A stretch of DNA of 64,000 bases from Pseudonocardia alni (GTDB lineage Bacteria > Actinomycetota > Actinomycetes > Mycobacteriales > Pseudonocardiaceae). The translations under genes were made by a program, and so were the position numbers. Positions 1 through 7,824 of the stretch are shown piece after piece. Every line of letters starts with the position of its first letter. Position 1 is the stretch's first letter. The notes below the pieces were generated by a model. That model made no database searches and had not been told where the DNA came from. It was given only the letters and a program-made list of their open reading frames with translations. The stretch lies in contig NZ_PHUJ01000003.1 in NCBI RefSeq assembly GCF_002813375.1, positions 5,518,001 through 5,582,000 of the forward strand, given 5' to 3'.

Positions 1-129
1 GGCGACCCAGTCGCCGCCGCGGCGCAGGAGCAGCAGCGGCCGGGCGGACACCGCGGCCGCCAGCCGCAGTCCCGCCGCGGGCAGCGCGAGGGGGCCGGCG
101 TCGGCTGGGGTGCGGTCGCGCTCGCTCAT
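1..129 (-). CDS. 5' end of an unidentified protein (runs off the window)
   Basis: An open frame on the minus strand starts at ATG 129 and leaves the window at base 1, giving about 43 residues beginning MSERDRTPADAGPLALPAAG. Two further in-frame ATGs lie just upstream (138 and 141), so the exact start is uncertain. The visible part is Ala/Leu/Arg-rich with no recognisable motif. The gene is divergent from the methyltransferase gene at 244. Codon use matches the rest of the window (G or C at third positions), which supports it being real. The function cannot be told from this fragment. Confidence 0.45.
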   Translation of the reverse strand, partial: MSERDRTPADAGPLALPAAGLRLAAAVSARPLLLLRRGGDWVA

Positions 130-243
130 CGCCTCCATCATCCCCACCGCCACCGGTCGCGGCGCGTTCACCCCGTCGTCGGGCGGCGTTCGGACCGGAC
201 CGGCACGGTGGCCCGGTCGCGCCGCACGAGACCCCGGAGCCCG

Positions 244-879
244 ATGAGCACCGTCGCCCCGTCCACCCCGTCCCCGCACGCGTCCCCGGCCGGGACGGGT
301 GCGTTCCTGCGGGAGTTCCTGCGCGACCCGCTGCGCACGGCGTCGGCGCTGCCGAGCTCCCGGGCGCTGGCCCTCGCCGCCACCGCACCGGTCCCCGCGA
401 CCGGGGACCCGGTCGTCGTCGAGCTGGGGCCGGGCACCGGGGCGTTCACCGACGTCATCGCCGAGCGCCTCGGCGGCCGCGGCCACCACCTGGCCGTCGA
501 GCTGAACCCGCGCCTGGCCGCGCTGCTGCGGGCCCGCCACCCCGGGCTCGACGTCGCCGTCGCGGACGCGGCCGAGCTGCCCGCGCTGCTCGCCGCCCGC
601 GGGCTCGGCGGCGCCGACGTGGTCGTCTCCGGGCTGCCGTGGGCGGCCTACCCGCGCGACGAGCCGTGGCTGACCGACGTCGTCGCCGGCTGCCTGCACC
701 CCGACGGCGCCCTGACCCAGTTCGGCTACTCGGTGACCCGGTCGCTGCCGCCCGCCCGCCGGCTCCGGCGGCGGCTCGCCGCGGCGTTCGAGGAGGTCGT
801 GCACGGCCGCGCGGTGCTCGCCAACGTCCCGCCCGCGTTCGTCCTCACCGCCCGCCGTCCGCGGCCGCCCCGGGGCTGA
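244..879 (+). CDS. Class I SAM-dependent methyltransferase, PmtA / rRNA-dimethylase-like
   Basis: This 211-residue protein looks like a small Rossmann-fold methyltransferase. SAM-binding motif I is VVELGPGTGAF near residue 60, followed by an acidic ribose-binding position (AVELNP) and a motif-IV-like segment SGLPWAAYPRDEPW near residue 130. That last segment resembles the proline/aromatic motif of phospholipid N-methyltransferases (PmtA) and KsgA-type enzymes. These families methylate phosphatidylethanolamine or rRNA adenines; which applies here cannot be decided from sequence. The ATG at 244 is preferred over the in-frame GTG at 208 because the family normally begins shortly before a segment like FLREFLRDP. 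It stands alone, with the helicase following about 170 bp downstream. Confidence 0.7.
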   Translation: MSTVAPSTPSPHASPAGTGAFLREFLRDPLRTASALPSSRALALAATAPVPATGDPVVVELGPGTGAFTDVIAERLGGRGHHLAVELNPRLAALLRARHPGLDVAVADAAELPALLAARGLGGADVVVSGLPWAAYPRDEPWLTDVVAGCLHPDGALTQFGYSVTRSLPPARRLRRRLAAAFEEVVHGRAVLANVPPAFVLTARRPRPPRG

Positions 880-1046
880 CCTGGCCCGTCACCGCCGGGG
901 AGGCCCCGGGCCCGCCCACCGGGCGGCGACGGTGCGGCCCCCGGCTACCCTGATCCGCGCCCCGCAGCCCGGTCGGCGTCGACCCGCGGACCTGCCGGGG
1001 ATCGCCGGTTCCCGCCCGGGAACGACCCACGGACCAGGGGAGACGT

Positions 1047-2774
1047 GTGTCGCAGACCCAGCTCGTGTCGCCCGAGACCCGCCCGCTGCGCGCGTGGCAG
1101 CGCAGCGCACTCGCCCGCTACCTCGCGACCTCGCCGCGGGACTTCCTCGCGGTCGCGACCCCGGGCGCGGGCAAGACGACCTTCGCCCTGCGCGTCGCCT
1201 CGGAGCTGCTGCGCGACCGGGTCGTCGACGCGATCACCGTCGTCACCCCGACCGAGCACCTGAAGTACCAGTGGGCCGAGTCGGCCGCGGCCGCCGGCGT
1301 CGCGCTCGACCCTGAGTTCCGCAACTCCGCGGGCGGTACCTCGCGGGACTACCAGGGCATCGCGATCACCTACGCCGGCGTCGCCGCGCACCCGATGCTG
1401 CACCGCAACCGCACCGAGAACCGCCGGATGCTGGTGATCCTCGACGAGATCCACCACGCGGGCGACGCCAAGAGCTGGGGCGAGGGCGTCTACGAGGCGT
1501 TCGAGCCCGCCACCCGCCGCCTCGCCCTGACCGGGACGCCGTTCCGCTCCGACGACAACCCGATCCCGTTCGTCGAGTACGTCCCCGACGCCGAGGGCGC
1601 CCCGCGCAGCCGGGCCGACCACCAGTACGGCTACGCCGAGGCGCTCGCCGACAACGTGGTCCGGCCGGTCGTCTTCCTGGCCTACTCCGGTACGTCCAAC
1701 TGGCGCACCAGCGCGGGCGAGGAGATCTCGGCCCGGCTGGGGGAGCCGCTGACCCGCGAGCAGACCGCGATGGCCTGGCGCACCGCGCTGGACCCGTCCG
1801 GGGACTGGATGCCCGCGGTGCTCGCCGCGGCCGACCGCCGCCTGCAGAGCCACCGCGACGGCGGCATGCCCGACGCGGGAGGCCTCGTCATCGCCACCGA
1901 CCAGACGGCCGCCCGTGCCTACGCCGCGCTGCTCACCGGCATCACCGGGGTCCGGCCCGCGGTCGTCCTGTCCGACGAGGCGGGCGGCTCGGACCGGATC
2001 GCGGAGTTCTCCCGCTCCACCGAGCGGTGGATGGTCGCGGTCCGGATGGTGTCCGAGGGTGTCGACGTGCCGCGCCTCGCCGTCGGCGTCTACGCCACCA
2101 GCGCCTCGACCCCGCTGTACTTCGCCCAGGCCATCGGCCGGTTCGTGCGGTCGCGGCGGCAGGGCGAGACCGCGTCGGTGTTCGTCCCCAGCGTCCCGGT
2201 GCTGCTCGGCCTGGCCAGCGAGCTGGAGGCCCAGCGCGACCACGTCCTCGGCAAGCCGCAGCGGCCCGAGGAGGTCTGGAACGACGCCGAGCTCAACGAG
2301 GCCAACACGGTCAAGGACGAGCCCGGCGAGCAGGAGAAGGCGTTCACCTCCCTCGGCGCCGACGCCGAGCTGGACCAGCTGATCTATGAGGGCGCCACCT
2401 ACTCCGCCGACGAGGAGGACTACCTCGGGCTGCCCGGGCTGCTGGAGCCCGACCAGGTGCGCACCCTGCTGTCCCAGCGGCAGGCCGACTGGATCGCGAA
2501 GGGCTCGCCGCGCACCGGCGCCCAGGCCCGCGCCACCCCGGCGACCGAGCCCACCCCGCCGCCGGCCGCCGAGCGCGGGCAGAGCGTGCGGGAGCGGCTG
2601 CAGACGCTGCGCAAGGAGCTCAACACCCTGGTCGCGCTGCACAACCACAAGACCCGTAAGCCGCACGGGAAGATCCATAACGAGCTGCGGGCGCACTGCG
2701 GCGGCCCGCCGGTGGCGATGGCGACCATCGAGCAGCTCGAGGAACGCATCGCGACCCTGCGGTCCTGGCGCTGA
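1047..2774 (+). CDS. Superfamily 2 DEAD/DEAH-box helicase
   Basis: This 575-residue SF2 helicase is probably a nucleic-acid-dependent ATPase in the cytoplasm. Visible motifs in order are a Q-like region (RAWQRSALARYL, about 15-26), Walker A TPGAGKTT (about 38-45), the DExH box DEIHHAG (about 132-138), motif III-like LTGTPFRSDD (about 160), and motif VI QAIGRFVRSRR (about 360-370). These cover both RecA lobes. The last 130 residues hold a Pro/Ala-rich linker and a basic helical tail (KELNTLVALHNHKTRKPHGK) that may contact nucleic acid. The start is GTG 1047, preceded by a purine-rich AGGGGAGA stretch at the right distance. It appears monocistronic. The family is conserved in actinobacteria, but the precise substrate is not evident. 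Confidence 0.85.
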   Translation: MSQTQLVSPETRPLRAWQRSALARYLATSPRDFLAVATPGAGKTTFALRVASELLRDRVVDAITVVTPTEHLKYQWAESAAAAGVALDPEFRNSAGGTSRDYQGIAITYAGVAAHPMLHRNRTENRRMLVILDEIHHAGDAKSWGEGVYEAFEPATRRLALTGTPFRSDDNPIPFVEYVPDAEGAPRSRADHQYGYAEALADNVVRPVVFLAYSGTSNWRTSAGEEISARLGEPLTREQTAMAWRTALDPSGDWMPAVLAAADRRLQSHRDGGMPDAGGLVIATDQTAARAYAALLTGITGVRPAVVLSDEAGGSDRIAEFSRSTERWMVAVRMVSEGVDVPRLAVGVYATSASTPLYFAQAIGRFVRSRRQGETASVFVPSVPVLLGLASELEAQRDHVLGKPQRPEEVWNDAELNEANTVKDEPGEQEKAFTSLGADAELDQLIYEGATYSADEEDYLGLPGLLEPDQVRTLLSQRQADWIAKGSPRTGAQARATPATEPTPPPAAERGQSVRERLQTLRKELNTLVALHNHKTRKPHGKIHNELRAHCGGPPVAMATIEQLEERIATLRSWR

Positions 2775-2894
2775 GAGCCGCCCTGGCGGGCCGCCGTGTC
2801 GCCGGCGGGCCGGAGGACGACGCCGCCCGTGCGGGCGCGGTGGGGGCCGGCCCGGCACCGTCGGGGGACCGGAGAGCCACCACGGCCGGCACGC

Positions 2895-2982
2895 GGTGAT
2901 CCACTCCGCGCGCGCTGATCCGCTCGGGGCGCGCGTCCGGACACGCGCGGACCGCGGATCAGCGCGCGAGCTCCGGATCACC
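2895..2982. repeat. 88-bp near-perfect palindrome between convergent genes
   Basis: The sequence is symmetric about 2938/2939 with no gaps. The outer arms are GGTGATCC and GGATCACC, the middle arms CGCGCGCTGATCCGC and GCGGATCAGCGCGCG, and the core CGCGCGTCCGGACACGCGCG. Only short unpaired patches separate the arms. It lies between the helicase and the convergent EamA gene and could act as a bidirectional terminator, but it is much longer than needed and lacks a T-run. A related element occurs near 30.3 kb. Confidence 0.8.
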
Positions 2983-3008
2983 GTGCGGACGTCGCGCCGC
3001 CGGAGCGG

Positions 3009-3938
3009 TCAGGACGGGGCGGACCGATCCCGGACGTACGTGGCGGGAACGGGGACGGGTTCGTCGCCGTCGCGGGACCGCAGGGCCACCGCGGCGACGA
3101 CCAGCGCGATCCCCACGGCCTCCAGCGGCCCCGGCAGCTGACCGAGCACGACGAGCCCGACCAGCGTCGCGGTGGCGGGCAGCAGCGCCAGCAGGACCGC
3201 GAATCGGGCCTGCCCGACCCGGCGCAGCACGACCTGGTCCAGCACGTAGGGGATCACCGAGCTGAGCACACCCAGCCCGACGGACAGGCCGAGCACCACC
3301 GGATCGGCGAGCGGCGCGAGGTTCGCGAGCCCGAACCCGGTCGCGGCACCCGTACCCCCGGTGAACAGCAGCGGGACCAGGACGACGGCGGCCACGGTGA
3401 ACCCGGTCGCCAGGTCGTCGATGCCGGAACCGGCCCGCGCGACCCGCTTGCCCAGCACGATGTAGGCCGCCCACATCGCCGCCGCGCCCAGCGCCCACAG
3501 CACCCCGGCGGGACTGCCGGACCAGCGCACGTCGGCGATGAGGAGCACGCCCGCCGCGGCGAGGCCGACCGCGCCGACGTCGCGGAACCGGCGCGAGGCG
3601 AGCGCCGCGACCACGACCGGGCCGGTGAACTCGACCGCCACCGCGGTGCCGAGCGGCAGCCGCGCGATCGCCTCGTAGTAGGCGACGTTCATCAGCGCCG
3701 TGGCCAGCCCGAACGTCCCCGCGCGGACGAGCCGGACGCCGCGCCACGAGTCGCGGCCGGGGCGGCGCCACGCCAGCAGGACCAGCGCGGCACCGATGAG
3801 GCGCAGCTCGGCGACCGCCGACGGCGCGAGCCGGTCGAACAGCCCGACGGCCAGCGCGGCCCCCACGTACATCGAGGTCCCACCGGCCAGGAACAGCAAC
3901 GGAGCGGGAACACGATCGGGCGACGGGCGGGGACTCAC
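3009..3938 (-). CDS. EamA/DMT-superfamily transporter
   Basis: This 309-residue integral membrane protein has about ten hydrophobic helices arranged as two EamA repeats, typical of the drug/metabolite transporter superfamily (RhtA/YdcZ-like exporters). The first repeat starts at LLFLAGGTSMYVGAALAV and the second at VLWALGAAAMWAAYIVLGKR. The conserved TGPVVVAAL and SSVIPYVLDQ segments near the ends of the two halves match the family. Members usually export amino acids or small metabolites by proton antiport; the substrate is unknown here. The start at 3938 gives a short polar N-terminus before helix 1. The gene is convergent with the helicase and separated from it by a long palindrome. Confidence 0.85.
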   Translation of the reverse strand: MSPRPSPDRVPAPLLFLAGGTSMYVGAALAVGLFDRLAPSAVAELRLIGAALVLLAWRRPGRDSWRGVRLVRAGTFGLATALMNVAYYEAIARLPLGTAVAVEFTGPVVVAALASRRFRDVGAVGLAAAGVLLIADVRWSGSPAGVLWALGAAAMWAAYIVLGKRVARAGSGIDDLATGFTVAAVVLVPLLFTGGTGAATGFGLANLAPLADPVVLGLSVGLGVLSSVIPYVLDQVVLRRVGQARFAVLLALLPATATLVGLVVLGQLPGPLEAVGIALVVAAVALRSRDGDEPVPVPATYVRDRSAPS

Positions 3939-4234
3939 CCGGCCACCGTAGACCGCGACACACCGTATTTACCGTGGCGCGCTTGCACGTCGGGCGAGTT
4001 GCCCGCATGATTCACACGCAGTCAACTTCATACGCAACCGGTCACCGCGGGTACATCGCGGCGCCACCGAACCGTGCGGCGCACGCCACACGTGACGGAC
4101 GTCGCGACGCATCCCGGGAACACGTGCAGGGGCCTCGAGCGTCTGTACAGGTGTGGGCGAACCGCTCGTGCGGTCGTCACAGTGATACGGCGGCGAGCGC
4201 CCGAAGCCCGCCGCCGCGACGGAGGGAGACCGCT

Positions 4235-4420
4235 ATGCAGCCCGAAACGCTGACCCGGCCCGAACTGACCCTTGCCGACCGTTGCGACCGCTGCGGTGCG
4301 GCTGCCAAGGTGCGCGCGATCCTGCCCTCCGGTGGGGAACTCCTGTTCTGCAACCACCACGGCAACGCCCACGCCGCCAAGCTGCGTGAGTCCGGGGTGC
4401 AGGTGCAGACCGGGGAGTGA
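4235..4420 (+). CDS. DUF7455-type small zinc-ribbon-like protein
   Basis: This 61-residue protein matches the conserved actinobacterial family now called DUF7455. Its hallmark is a putative metal site, CDRC near residues 17-20 and FCNHH near 38-42, in a compact fold with ADRCDRCGAAAKVRAILPSG. The function is unknown. In related genomes it is a single conserved small gene, often near sigma-factor genes, but no such neighbour is seen here. The ATG at 4235 follows a strong GGAGGGAGA ribosome-binding site. It is monocistronic, with a 296-bp upstream gap likely to hold its promoter. A perfect 18-bp-stem hairpin follows the stop. Confidence 0.85.
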   Translation: MQPETLTRPELTLADRCDRCGAAAKVRAILPSGGELLFCNHHGNAHAAKLRESGVQVQTGE

Positions 4421-4456
4421 CACCCGGGGCGCCACCCGCGCCCCCACACAGACCCT

Positions 4457-4496
4457 CGAACGGGGCGGGGATCCGATCGGATCCCCGCCCCGTTCG
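4457..4496. terminator. Bidirectional terminator hairpin
   Basis: A perfect 40-bp palindrome has an 18-bp stem (CGAACGGGGCGGGGATCC and its complement) around a central GATC. It sits between the convergent DUF7455 gene (stop at 4420) and the GMC gene (stop at 4513), so it can terminate both. There is no T-run, as is common for terminators in high-GC actinomycetes. Confidence 0.8.
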
Positions 4497-4512
4497 GTAT
4501 GTCCGGGGGTGC

Positions 4513-6216
4513 TCAGGACACCGGTGCGAGCGGCTCCGGGCCGGTGCCCGGGGCCCCGCGTGCCCCGGCCGGCCGCGACGGCGCCGGGTCGGCGGGCAGC
4601 GGGGTGGCGCCGGTGACGATGTCGGCGGCCCGCTCGGCCACCACCACCACCGGGCCGTAGGTGTTGGCGTTGGGCACGTCCGGGAAGATCGACGCGTCGA
4701 CGACCCGCAGACCCTCGGTGCCGTGCACGCGCAGCGTCGACGGGTCCACGACGGCGTCGGCGTCGGTACCCATCCGCGCGGTGCTGGTCGGGTGCAGCCC
4801 GTTCTGGGCGCGCCGGGACACCCAGGCGAGGATCTCGGCGTCGGAGCGGACACCCTCGCCGGGGAAGGTCTCCCCGGCGTCGAGGCCCGCGAACGCCGGC
4901 TGGGTGAGGATCTCCCGGGCCAGGCCGACGGCCTCCACCCAGCGACGCCGGTCGCCGTCGGTGACCAGGTAGTTCTGCACCAGGCGCGGTGGGACGGCGG
5001 TGTCGCGGGACACCGCCCGCACCGTCCCGCGGACGTCGCCCGCCATCACCGAGACGTGCATCTCGTAGCCGTGCCCGACCGGCGGGACGTCCGGCGCGAA
5101 GCGCATCGCGACCGGCGCGAACAGCATCATGACGTCGGGGATGCCCCCGGCCATCGAGGTGGAGGCGAACCCGCCGATCTCGAAGTGGTTGCTGGCCCCG
5201 ATCCCGGTGCCCGAGACGAGCCAGCGGGCCGCCGCGGCGGGCAGCCGGTGCGGGGCCCGGTGCGGGGCCAGCGAGATGGGCCGGGAGCAGGCGTGCTGCA
5301 GGTGCACCGCGAGGTGGTCCTGCAGGTTCGCGCCGACCCCGGGCAGCGCCACCCGGGTCCCGACGCCGATCCCGGCAAGGTGCTCCGGGTCGCCGAAGCC
5401 GGACACCTGGAGCAGCTGCGGGGTGGCGACGGAGCCGGCGGCGAGCAGGGTCTCGCCGGCGTCGACGTCGCGGAGGGTGCCGTCGGCGGCGCGGTAGCGG
5501 ACGCCGATGACCCGGGTACCGCGGGCGTCGGTGCGCAGCGCGCGGACCAGGGCGCCGGTGCGGACGGTCAGGTTGGGCCGTGAGTCGGCGACCGGGTGCA
5601 GCCAGGCGTCGGTCGCCGAGAAGCGGCGCCCGCGCGAGATCGTGCGCTCGGTGCGGGAGAAGCCCTCCTGGACCGGGCCGTTCGTGGAGTCGAGCAGCGC
5701 GTGCCCGGCCTGCTGCGCCGCGGCCAGGAACGCCGCGTTCAGCGGGCCCGCGGCCGGGGCGCGCTCGAGGACCTGCGGCCCGTGACCGCCGTCGGGCAGC
5801 GGGGTGCCGCGCTCGGACATCCGCCGCTCCAGGCGGCGGAAGTAGGGCAGCAGGTGGGCCGAGCTCCACTGCTCGCAGCCGGGCAGGCGGGACCAGCGGT
5901 CGTAGTCGCCCGGGTGGGCCCGCTGGTAGACCATCCCGTTGATGCTGCTGCTGCCGCCCAGCACCTTCCCGCGCGGGACGGCGATCCGGCGTCCGGCCAG
6001 ACCGGCCTCGGGCTCGGTGACGTAGCACCAGTCGTAGCGGGGGTTGCCCCACGCCTTCGACAGCGCGGCGGGCATCCGGATGATCGGGTCCCAGCGGTGG
6101 TCGGGCCGGCCCGCCTCGAGCATCAGCACCCGCCGCGTGGGATCCTCGGTGAGCCGGGAGGCCAGCACCGCCCCCGCGGATCCCCCGCCGACGATGACGA
6201 CGTCGTACCGGCCCAT
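4513..6216 (-). CDS. GMC-family FAD oxidoreductase (choline dehydrogenase-like)
   Basis: This 567-residue flavoprotein oxidises an unidentified alcohol. The N-terminal FAD-binding Rossmann motif is VVIVGGGSAGAVLASRL (residues 6-22). GMC signature 1 is seen in PRGKVLGGSSSINGMVY and signature 2 in GETLLAAGSVATPQLL. The C-terminal catalytic pair is present: His in HPTSTARMG and Asn in NANTYGP. The length is normal for bacterial GMC enzymes. The start at 6216 places the FAD motif at the N-terminus; an in-frame ATG at 6264 would add 16 residues not expected for the family. No betaine-aldehyde dehydrogenase or betaine transporter lies next to it, so a choline role is unproven. It is divergent from the HTH gene at 6334. 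Confidence 0.9.
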   Translation of the reverse strand: MGRYDVVIVGGGSAGAVLASRLTEDPTRRVLMLEAGRPDHRWDPIIRMPAALSKAWGNPRYDWCYVTEPEAGLAGRRIAVPRGKVLGGSSSINGMVYQRAHPGDYDRWSRLPGCEQWSSAHLLPYFRRLERRMSERGTPLPDGGHGPQVLERAPAAGPLNAAFLAAAQQAGHALLDSTNGPVQEGFSRTERTISRGRRFSATDAWLHPVADSRPNLTVRTGALVRALRTDARGTRVIGVRYRAADGTLRDVDAGETLLAAGSVATPQLLQVSGFGDPEHLAGIGVGTRVALPGVGANLQDHLAVHLQHACSRPISLAPHRAPHRLPAAAARWLVSGTGIGASNHFEIGGFASTSMAGGIPDVMMLFAPVAMRFAPDVPPVGHGYEMHVSVMAGDVRGTVRAVSRDTAVPPRLVQNYLVTDGDRRRWVEAVGLAREILTQPAFAGLDAGETFPGEGVRSDAEILAWVSRRAQNGLHPTSTARMGTDADAVVDPSTLRVHGTEGLRVVDASIFPDVPNANTYGPVVVVAERAADIVTGATPLPADPAPSRPAGARGAPGTGPEPLAPVS

Positions 6217-6333
6217 GCGCGCCCTCCACACCCACTGTCGGGATTGCCCTGTTCGAGGGAGCAACCCCCCTTGCGTGGATCACGGTACGCCGCGCCCACC
6301 GGCCGTCGCCGCCACCCCCGTAGGCTCGATGGT

Positions 6334-6762
6334 GTGACGACGACCGAGCGTGACGCCGAGGACGGAGCGGACCTCCGCGACGCCGCCGCGGACGACGCCG
6401 ACGCCGCTCTGGCCGCCCTCGCCGCCCAGCTGGAGGCGTCGGTCGCCGAGCTGTCCTCGGCCCGTGAACGGGTGGCCGAGCTGCAGGAGCTGCGGTCTCA
6501 GGGGTTGAGCTGGCGGGCGATCGTCCCGCGCGAGGCACGGCCGCTGATCGTGGAGACCCTCACCCGCACCCTCGACGGCCTGGGCGCCGTCGGTGGCCGG
6601 TTCCGCCGCGAGGAGGCCGTCGCGCTGCACGGCGAGGGCGAGACGATCGCCGGGATCGGCAGGCTGTTCGGGGTCAGCCGCCAGCGCGTGTCGGCCTACC
6701 TGCAGGAACACCAGCAGCTCCTCGAACGGTGTGCGGACCGCCAGGACCGGCCGGAAGCCTGA
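6334..6762 (+). CDS. Coiled-coil / helix-turn-helix protein of unknown role
   Basis: This 142-residue protein starts at GTG 6334. Residues 20-60 form an Ala/Leu/Glu-rich heptad-like helix (ALAAQLEASVAELSSARERV). Residues 100-135 form a resolvase/Hin-like helix-turn-helix (GETIAGIGRLFGVSRQRV followed by SAYLQEH). This layout suggests a dimeric DNA-binding protein, but no regulator family could be assigned. It is divergent from the GMC oxidoreductase (118 bp between starts) and could regulate it; that is inference from position only. It is convergent with the GAF gene, whose stop lies 8 bp downstream. Confidence 0.7.
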   Translation: MTTTERDAEDGADLRDAAADDADAALAALAAQLEASVAELSSARERVAELQELRSQGLSWRAIVPREARPLIVETLTRTLDGLGAVGGRFRREEAVALHGEGETIAGIGRLFGVSRQRVSAYLQEHQQLLERCADRQDRPEA

Positions 6763-6769
6763 CCCCGGG

Positions 6770-7492
6770 TCAGCCCTGGTCGTTCCTGCGGTGCCGCGCC
6801 TGCCGCTGGGCGGGCACTCGCGGCGCCACCGGCACCACGGGGGAGCGGCGGGCCGCCGGGATCAGCGCGGTGCGGTCGAGCGCGTCGGGCTGTTCCGGCA
6901 CCGACGGCGGCGCGGCGCGCAGCTGCAGCCGGGCCAGCTCGCGGACGTCGGTGAGCCGGGCCGCCAGCGCGGTCACCACCGGCGCCAGCGCGACGACCAG
7001 ACGCTCGCCGAGCGGGTCGTCGGGCCCGCCGCGGGCGAACAGCTGCAGGACGCCCGCGGTGCGCCCGGCGACCGGGACCGGCACCGACAGCGAGCGGACC
7101 AGGCCGCAGTCGGCCGCGGCGGCGGCCAGCTCGGGCGGTCCGGACCGGGTCAGGTCCGGGGTGGTCAGCGTGCGGTCGCCGCGCTCGGCGGCGGGGCCCG
7201 GCCCGGCGTCGGCCCGGCGCTGCAGCTCACCCAGGCGCAGCGCGGCGGTGTCGGAGCCGAACACCCGCCGGGCCTCGGGGTCGCGGGGGTCGGCGGGCTC
7301 GCGCAGCAGCAGCGCCGCACCCCCGACCCGGGCGGCGGGCACCAGCGCGACACAGATCCCGGACAGCATCGCGGCGATGTCGGCGTGCGCCACGGAGGTG
7401 GCGCCGGCCTGCAACGCGACCCGCACCAGGGCGGGGGCCGGGTCGGGCGTCGGCCGCCCGGTCGTGCCGGAGGTCCAGAGCGAGGCCGCCAT
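6770..7492 (-). CDS. GAF-domain protein
   Basis: This 240-residue protein has one GAF-like domain. The order of elements is an N-terminal helix, a strand-rich region with GICVALVPAARVGGAALLL, a middle helix-rich linker, and the typical GAF C-terminal pair RSLSVPVPVAGRTAGVLQLF. The tail after residue 200 is basic and proline-rich and probably disordered. No kinase, HTH or ANTAR output domain is present, so it may be a stand-alone sensor or antitermination partner. It is monocistronic, and the TPP riboswitch transcript starts beyond it on the other strand. The ligand is unknown. Confidence 0.65.
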   Translation of the reverse strand: MAASLWTSGTTGRPTPDPAPALVRVALQAGATSVAHADIAAMLSGICVALVPAARVGGAALLLREPADPRDPEARRVFGSDTAALRLGELQRRADAGPGPAAERGDRTLTTPDLTRSGPPELAAAAADCGLVRSLSVPVPVAGRTAGVLQLFARGGPDDPLGERLVVALAPVVTALAARLTDVRELARLQLRAAPPSVPEQPDALDRTALIPAARRSPVVPVAPRVPAQRQARHRRNDQG

Positions 7493-7727
7493 CTCGTCCC
7501 TTCCGCGTCAGCTCCCGCGAGCGGGGTTCGTGACACAGCGTCGCGGGTGTGGTGGCGAGGATAACGATCGTGGTCCGCGCCGCGGACGGCGGCTCGCCCG
7601 GCCGTCCCGACGATCACCGCAGGTGATCGGATCGGACGGCCACGGTGACTGCGGGTGTCCGGCCGGTCCGGTGTGGCGGACGTCGTCCCGGCAGGACCCG
7701 GCGGACCGCGTAGGGTTCACGGTCGTA

Positions 7728-7818
7728 CCGCGGGAGCCCGCGCACCGAGGCTGAGAGGGCGGCAGGACCGGCCGCCGACCGTTCGAACCTGATCCGGGTC
7801 ACACCGGCGTAGGGAGGC
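7728..7818 (+). ncRNA. TPP (thi-box) riboswitch
   Basis: The conserved TPP aptamer elements are present in order: the CTGAGAGGG pyrimidine-sensor motif at 7751-7759, and ACCGTTCGAACCTGATCCGG with the 3' GGCGTAGGGAGG at 7806-7817. The Shine-Dalgarno sequence of the next gene (AGGGAGG) is itself the 3' end of the aptamer, eight bases before the GTG at 7825. Ligand binding would therefore hide the ribosome site directly. It controls the three-gene importer that follows. Confidence 0.95.
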
Positions 7819-7824
7819 CGCCCC

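Noticed and set aside
945..2981. A 678-codon open frame antisense to the helicase
   Set aside because: It has no domain features, is rich in Arg/Gly/Ala, and mirrors the high GC of the helicase gene on the other strand.
4513..6216. The GMC gene as choline dehydrogenase (betA)
   Set aside because: No betaine-aldehyde dehydrogenase, BetI or choline carrier is nearby, and the GMC family is too broad to decide.
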